Virus record (IMG/VR): IMGVR_UViG_3300046411_000070
Location: 1 to 25,716 of that record
DNA from: a virus
Direction: 5' to 3' (one strand)
Length of the DNA stretch: 25,716 bases
The notes under the pieces were generated by a model. That model was given only the letters and a program-made list of their open reading frames with translations, did no database searches and had not been told where the DNA came from. Of this stretch, positions 23,543 to 25,716 are shown piece after piece; position 1 is the stretch's first letter; every line of letters starts with the position of its first letter. A program made the position numbers and the translations under genes.

Positions 23543-23892
23543 TAGTATGTCCACATAACTGGTGTTGTACCACGGGTGTCAACGTGGATAAAGTCAGAAG
23601 CAACACCAATACCTGTAAATCCTAGCTTAAGAGCAGAGTTAACAAGGTTAAGGCGATCAGCGGCGTTTGTTATTTTTATATCTGCCGCGATCCCTTGGGC
23701 ATGTGTGCCGGGTACTTCCTTTTTATTTTCTATAGGGTGCATCGTAGGATGACGATACCCACTTGTTATTACAAAAGGGAAACCACAGTATGCCCGTAAC
23801 TCATCTAGTTTTTCTAAGAACTCCATCTCCATGTTATTAGTGCCAGATACCTGACAATCAAACTCTTCGCGTGTAAAATGCTTAAGACTCAT
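23542..23892 (-). CDS. M15-family peptidase (endolysin-type L,D- or D,D-peptidase)
   Basis: 116 aa, starting at the ATG at 23892 (MSLKHFTREEFDC) with GAGG 6 nt upstream. The TTG two codons earlier is not needed. The protein has the short M15 core: ITSGYRHP (42-49), GTHAQGIAADI with zinc ligands His 64 and Asp 71, and DFIHVDTRG with His 103. These are the zinc-binding and catalytic residues of the VanY/Peptidase M15 fold that cleaves peptidoglycan cross-link peptides. It is a compact single domain without signal peptide or wall-binding domain, so it would act from the cytoplasm with a holin. It overlaps terS by 11 bases and the next gene by one. Confidence 0.9.
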   Translation of the reverse strand: MSLKHFTREEFDCQVSGTNNMEMEFLEKLDELRAYCGFPFVITSGYRHPTMHPIENKKEVPGTHAQGIAADIKITNAADRLNLVNSALKLGFTGIGVASDFIHVDTRGTTPVMWTY

Positions 23893-24271
23893 CAACAACC
23901 TCGCCTTCTATAACTGTAGGTTCACTTACATCTACCGCACCAACACCACTAATGTTAATCTGAATGGCATTACGTCCACCATCCTTAACAATATCCTTCT
24001 CAAATGCTGCAACGGGCAGTATTCGATCCATAACAAGTTTCCATGCTGCTGCTTGATTCTTATGATCATGGTCAAGAGCTGCGTCAAAGATAGTATCAAG
24101 CACTTTTCTTGACTTTGGAGACGCTAACATCCTTGCTTTGTATTCGTTAATGACGGCAGCGTCACCCTTTGGGCGACCAACAGTGTTGCGATTACCTTTT
24201 TTTACTGTTGTAACGTCACTTTTACGCGGTCTTCCACGCTTTCGGCGAGGAGGATTATCAACATCTGACAT
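23882..24271 (-). CDS. terS: Putative terminase small subunit with AT-hook-like N-terminus
   Basis: 129 aa. The N-terminus PPRRKRGRPRKSDV is an AT-hook-like minor-groove binding motif, followed by VGRPKGDAAVINEYKARMLA, SPKSRKVLDTIFDAALDHDH, and a basic/acidic helical middle (KNQAAAWKLVMDRILP). The end is acidic beta-like (INISGVGAVDVSEPTVIEGE). First position in the virion operon, DNA-binding character and nearness to terL make it the best candidate for the small subunit that recognises packaging sites. AGAGG lies 5 nt before the ATG. An alternative is a separate DNA-binding regulator of the late operon. Confidence 0.68.
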   Translation of the reverse strand: MSDVDNPPRRKRGRPRKSDVTTVKKGNRNTVGRPKGDAAVINEYKARMLASPKSRKVLDTIFDAALDHDHKNQAAAWKLVMDRILPVAAFEKDIVKDGGRNAIQINISGVGAVDVSEPTVIEGEVVDES

Positions 24272-24279
24272 ATATACCT

Positions 24280-24380
24280 CTTTAAAGACTCTTTAAAGTT
24301 ACGTTACCGTACATTACTGTAAACTTTTAATAATATATTTATTAATTCATCATTACCGTCACGGTAAAGTATCTTTAAAG
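24280..24380 (-). promoter_or_regulatory. Palindromic leader of the virion operon (operator-like)
   Basis: Between the promoter at 24397-24425 and terS lies a roughly 118-nt leader. CTTTAAAG occurs three times (24280-24287, 24291-24298, 24373-24380). The sequence TTACCGT-C-ACGGTAA is a perfect 15-bp inverted repeat (24353-24367). An imperfect relative, TTAC-N-GTA, spans 24304-24322. These lie downstream of the transcription start, where a bound protein could block elongation, or could form leader structure. The regulator is unknown. Confidence 0.55.
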
Positions 24381-24396
24381 ACATAATATACTATTT

Positions 24397-24425
24397 ATTG
24401 TACCATATTTTTAACGGTTTGTCAA
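24397..24425 (-). promoter_or_regulatory. Near-consensus sigma70 promoter for the virion operon
   Basis: On the minus strand TTGACA (24425-24420), 17 bp, then TACAAT (24402-24397), with TG one base before the -10. The predicted start is near 24390. It reads into terS, M15, terL and portal. Upstream and spacer sequence match the capsid promoter at 18685-18713 (AATGCTTGACA, TTAAAA-N-TATG). Its consensus quality suggests host sigma70 use, with timing set by the leader palindromes. Confidence 0.88.
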
Positions 24426-24628
24426 GCATTATTTTAAAAGAAAACATACTGTCCTTTAAACTGTACAGTCACGGTCCAGATTCTGCACTGCTAAGTGCTT
24501 GTTTTCTATAGAGTTTACCTGTTTAGAACTATGGGCTGTATTAAGTTCTAATTTTACTCTTTTTTGTGTCTGAGAAGGATCTAACAACACAGTTGATCAG
24601 CATAGCCCTCCCCCGCCCCGAAACGGCG
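24426..24628. other. Intergenic stretch with several inverted repeats, no gene seen
   Basis: No convincing ORF. Structures seen: ACTGTACAGT perfect palindrome (24460-24469), followed by GTCACGGT (24468-24475), also present inside the 24353 inverted repeat. GCACT-GCTA-AGTGC hairpin followed by TTGTTTT (24485-24505) is a weak plus-strand terminator-like shape. TTAGAACT and AGTTCTAA (24523-24530 and 24544-24551) form an 8-bp inverted repeat, followed by a T-rich run. A C-rich patch lies at 24607-24620. It probably carries regulatory or replication sites. Confidence 0.5.
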
Positions 24629-24697
24629 TAATGATTCTCATTCGCATTTGATAATGATTCTCATTCGTAAACGCTAATGATTCTCAGTTGCATATAA
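24629..24697 (+). promoter_or_regulatory. Three tandem 23-bp repeats resembling Fur boxes
   Basis: TAATGATTCTCATTCG starts at 24629 and 24652; TAATGATTCTCAGTTG starts at 24675, so the period is exactly 23 bp. On the minus strand the first two contain AATGAGAATCATTA, matching 13 of 14 core positions of the Fur consensus GATAATGATAATCATTATC; the third matches 12. The second copy extends to a 7-1-7 form (24649-24663) with 13 of 14 matches. Fur represses iron-uptake genes with Fe(II). Alternatively the array is an iteron-type replication or repressor site. An AT-rich stretch with possible -10 boxes (24693-24720) follows. Confidence 0.6.
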
Positions 24698-24762
24698 GGA
24701 TATCTTTATATTCGCATATCTAAATAGGTGCGTGTGAGAGTCTAGGAAGGACCATTCAGGGC

Positions 24763-24855
24763 ATGAATGTAAACCCAGTTAACATCATTGGTCTGCATAG
24801 TTGCCACATCTGGCGATGCTATTCAGCATATGAATCTGGATCGTGTTACCCATAA
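24763..24855 (+). CDS. Possible 30-aa small ORF in the early leader region
   Basis: An ATG at 24763 preceded by GGAAGG about 13 nt and CAGGG about 3 nt upstream opens 30 codons. The peptide starts MNVNPVNIIGLHSCHIWRCY and ends SAYESGSCYP. It is Cys-rich (four Cys) with no membrane segment. It shares an HIW...AY pattern with the 25-aa ORF at 25010. The end of the frame overlaps the first GTGTTACC site. Evidence for translation is weak. Confidence 0.3.
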   Translation: MNVNPVNIIGLHSCHIWRCYSAYESGSCYP

Positions 24856-24927
24856 CCTGCGTGGATGTGTTACCCCAGTGTTACCGGTAACAGTAACGTT
24901 ACCCCAAATGTGTTACCTAGTGTTACA
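24843..24927 (+). promoter_or_regulatory. Array of GTGTTAC motifs and GTTACC palindromes
   Basis: GTGTTAC occurs at 24843, 24867, 24878, 24910 and 24920. The last four steps are 11, 32 and 10 bp, near whole helical turns. Two perfect palindromes lie in the middle: GTTACCGGTAAC (24880-24891) and GTAACGTTAC (24893-24902). Related perfect palindromes recur at 25083 and 25697. This looks like a cooperative repressor or replication-initiator binding region. Confidence 0.6.
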
Positions 24928-25009
24928 TTGCACCAAATTAGTGCATGTTTTAGGTGACATTTGAGAGGGTGGCATTTGTAAGCTATTGATTTATAAGGAG
25001 TTTTCATCG

Positions 25010-25087
25010 ATGGCACGGATACTGCAACATATTTGGCATGGCTCAAGAACAGCCTACCCATGCACCAAAATGGTGCGCTACTGGTAA
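25010..25087 (+). CDS. Possible 25-aa leader ORF with strong ribosome binding site
   Basis: TAAGGAG lies 9-10 nt before an ATG at 25010. The 25 codons read MARILQHIWHGSRTAYPC, then TKMVRYW, and the TAA is part of the GGTAACATGTTACC palindrome. A GCACCA-AAA-TGGTGC hairpin (25062-25076) lies within it. The next gene starts 33 nt after its stop. The ribosome binding site is better than that of many confirmed genes here. It could be a regulatory leader peptide or a small early protein. Confidence 0.45.
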   Translation: MARILQHIWHGSRTAYPCTKMVRYW

Positions 25088-25096
25088 CATGTTACC
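25083..25096. promoter_or_regulatory. Perfect 14-bp palindrome GGTAACATGTTACC (copy 1)
   Basis: GGTAACATGTTACC reads the same on both strands. It lies 24 nt before the ATG of the 156-aa gene, between it and the leader ORF. The surrounding 20 bp (25080-25099) recur exactly at 25694-25713. Probable operator of the same protein that binds the GTTAC array. Confidence 0.6.
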
Positions 25097-25120
25097 GATA
25101 ACGTTCAGGAGAACACGACA

Positions 25121-25591
25121 ATGACACTACCTACCACACGACAGATTACCGATTCCGCAATGGCCTATGGCCGACTCGCTGGTCACATTCGAGCATTCTT
25201 GCCAGTGATCAACGTGGACGCTCACGGCAACGTTTCAGGGCTTGATGTGATGAAAGACGCCATTGAGATCATCGCCGCGAAGCGATCCACGAAGGAACTA
25301 CGCGCACACGACGATGCGGATGGCGGTAAAGCTAAATCAGCACTGAAGGTTCTACGCGTTACACTCAGACGTGAGACCAAGAAAGACATCGAAAAGGGCG
25401 GTTTAGGTCTCGATATCACATTCAACATTAAAGACGGTATCTGCAATTTTTACATTCACGAGGCAGAGGAATCTGAAGATTCAGAGAAGCGCGACATTCT
25501 CACCACGCTAGCCCAGAAGCTGGATGCCTCAGAAGTACCGGACAGTATCCTTGAGATGATCGCGGAAGAAATGCGCAAACTGTCCATCTGA
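25121..25591 (+). CDS. Unrecognised early-region protein
   Basis: 156 aa. First gene of the rightward (opposite to virion) transcription. The ATG at 25121 has AGGAGA 8 nt upstream. Residues 1-60 look helical and mildly basic (TDSAMAYGRLAGHIRAFLPV, VMKDAIEIIAAKRSTKE). Residues 70-100 are strongly basic (LKVLRVTLRRETKKDIEKGG). Residues 101-115 form strands (LGLDITFNIKDGICNFYIH). The rest is acidic helix (EAEESEDSEKRDILTTLAQK). It has one Cys and no membrane segment or known motif. The codons look more GC-rich than in the virion genes (not counted), which may mean a separate origin. An operator-like palindrome precedes it, and a terminator and hammerhead ribozyme follow. The function is unknown; an early host-takeover or regulatory role is a guess. 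Confidence 0.78.
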   Translation: MTLPTTRQITDSAMAYGRLAGHIRAFLPVINVDAHGNVSGLDVMKDAIEIIAAKRSTKELRAHDDADGGKAKSALKVLRVTLRRETKKDIEKGGLGLDITFNIKDGICNFYIHEAEESEDSEKRDILTTLAQKLDASEVPDSILEMIAEEMRKLSI

Positions 25592-25612
25592 CCCGCTCAA
25601 CCCGTAGCACTT

Positions 25613-25636
25613 GCACCCTTTCGGGGGTGCGCTTTT
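25613..25636 (+). terminator. Intrinsic terminator after the 156-aa gene
   Basis: GCACCC (25613-25618) pairs with GGGTGC (25625-25630), closing a TTTCGG loop, followed by GCTTTT (25631-25636). It lies 21 nt after the stop codon. The stem is 6 bp with a short T run, so it may be leaky. Its T run overlaps the first strand of the hammerhead ribozyme helix III. Confidence 0.75.
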
Positions 25637-25687
25637 CCGTCCACGGTATAGAACCGTGCTGATGAGTCCTGTGCGGACGAAACGGAA
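25635..25687 (+). ncRNA. Hammerhead ribozyme, type III
   Basis: All conserved parts are present. Helix III: 25635-25640 (UUCCGU) with 25682-25687 (ACGGAA). Cleavage site GUC at 25639-25641, cut after C25641. Helix I: 25642-25647 (CACGGU) with 25653-25658 (ACCGUG), closed by loop AUAGA. Core CUGAUGA at 25659-25665. Helix II: 25666-25669 (GUCC) with 25675-25678 (GGAC), closed by loop UGUGC. Core GAA at 25679-25681, with A25682 pairing to U25640. Helices I and II are closed and helix III open, defining type III. Both short loops could make the loop-loop contact needed for fast cutting (inference). It would self-cleave plus-strand transcripts that pass the terminator. Confidence 0.93.
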
Positions 25688-25696
25688 TCTAAAACT

Positions 25697-25710
25697 GGTA
25701 ACATGTTACC
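25697..25710. promoter_or_regulatory. Perfect 14-bp palindrome GGTAACATGTTACC (copy 2)
   Basis: Identical to the copy at 25083, including three flanking bases on each side (25694-25713). It lies 9 nt after the ribozyme. By analogy with copy 1 it is probably just upstream of the next plus-strand gene, beyond the window. Confidence 0.6.
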
Positions 25711-25716
25711 GATTTT

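Noticed and set aside
23543-23554. GTG start for the 120-aa protein
   Set aside because: The ATG at 23542 forms a TAATG junction with the previous stop, as at several other junctions in this operon.
24485-24551. Two plus-strand hairpins followed by T-rich runs as real terminators
   Set aside because: Stems are short or AT-rich and no plus-strand gene lies upstream; kept only as inverted repeats in the intergenic entry.
24870-25061. 63-codon minus-strand ORF across the GTGTTAC array
   Set aside because: It reads through repeats and palindromes, gives an implausible mix of His/Cys/Leu, and lies opposite a leader region with stronger features.
24272-25120. tRNA genes or a CRISPR array in the control region
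   Set aside because: No cloverleaf with a TTCGA-type T arm was found, and the repeats are too short and too closely spaced for CRISPR.
1-25716. Insertion sequences, integrase or attachment site
   Set aside because: No transposase or integrase motif and no flanking terminal inverted repeats were seen; lysogeny cannot be judged from this window.

Overview
The window is a continuous stretch of a tailed double-stranded DNA phage or prophage genome, probably of short-tailed (podovirus-like) type. A long block of virion genes on the minus strand (about 24.3 kb leftwards to 1.0 kb) holds both terminase subunits, a portal, a scaffold, a major capsid protein, a 215-aa adaptor-like protein, a 528-aa nozzle-like protein, tail fibres with lectin-like modules, and large internal/ejection-type proteins. 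No tape measure, tail tube, sheath or baseplate gene is seen. The many tiny basic proteins and the vitamin B12-dependent ribonucleotide reductase recall aquatic or marine phages. The near-consensus sigma70 promoters and Fur-box-like repeats suggest a proteobacterial host, perhaps a gammaproteobacterium; this is inference.

Layout, left to right. Positions 1-1029 (+) are the 3' part of a class II ribonucleotide reductase gene, cut by the window edge. It converges on the virion block, and the two stop codons share one CTAG. Reading the virion block in its own direction (right to left): terS, an M15 peptidase, a small unknown beta-rich protein, terL, portal, a nested coiled-coil ORF, a cluster of very small lysine/arginine-rich proteins (including a 56-aa gene and a 15-codon candidate), then a second promoter driving an 84-aa protein, a zinc-ribbon protein, scaffold and major capsid protein. 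This capsid unit ends at a strong intrinsic terminator. Next come a small virion protein, two large lectin-module fibre proteins, a 134-aa protein, a repeat-containing fibre, a membrane/lysis group, a Gly-rich acidic protein, the adaptor- and nozzle-like proteins, and three internal virion proteins. Genes are packed with ATGA, TAATG and TGATG junctions, so translational coupling is likely throughout.

Positions 24272-25120 form a divergent control region. Its left part holds a minus-strand promoter (TTGACA, 17 bp, TACAAT, with an extended -10) followed by palindromes in the leader. Its right part holds three 23-bp direct repeats that look like Fur boxes, a helically spaced array of GTGTTAC motifs, two candidate tiny ORFs with good ribosome binding sites, and a perfect 14-bp palindrome. 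A plus-strand 156-aa unknown gene follows, then an intrinsic terminator.

The most striking element is a complete type III hammerhead ribozyme at 25635-25687, starting inside the U tract of that terminator. A second copy of the 14-bp palindrome lies just after it.
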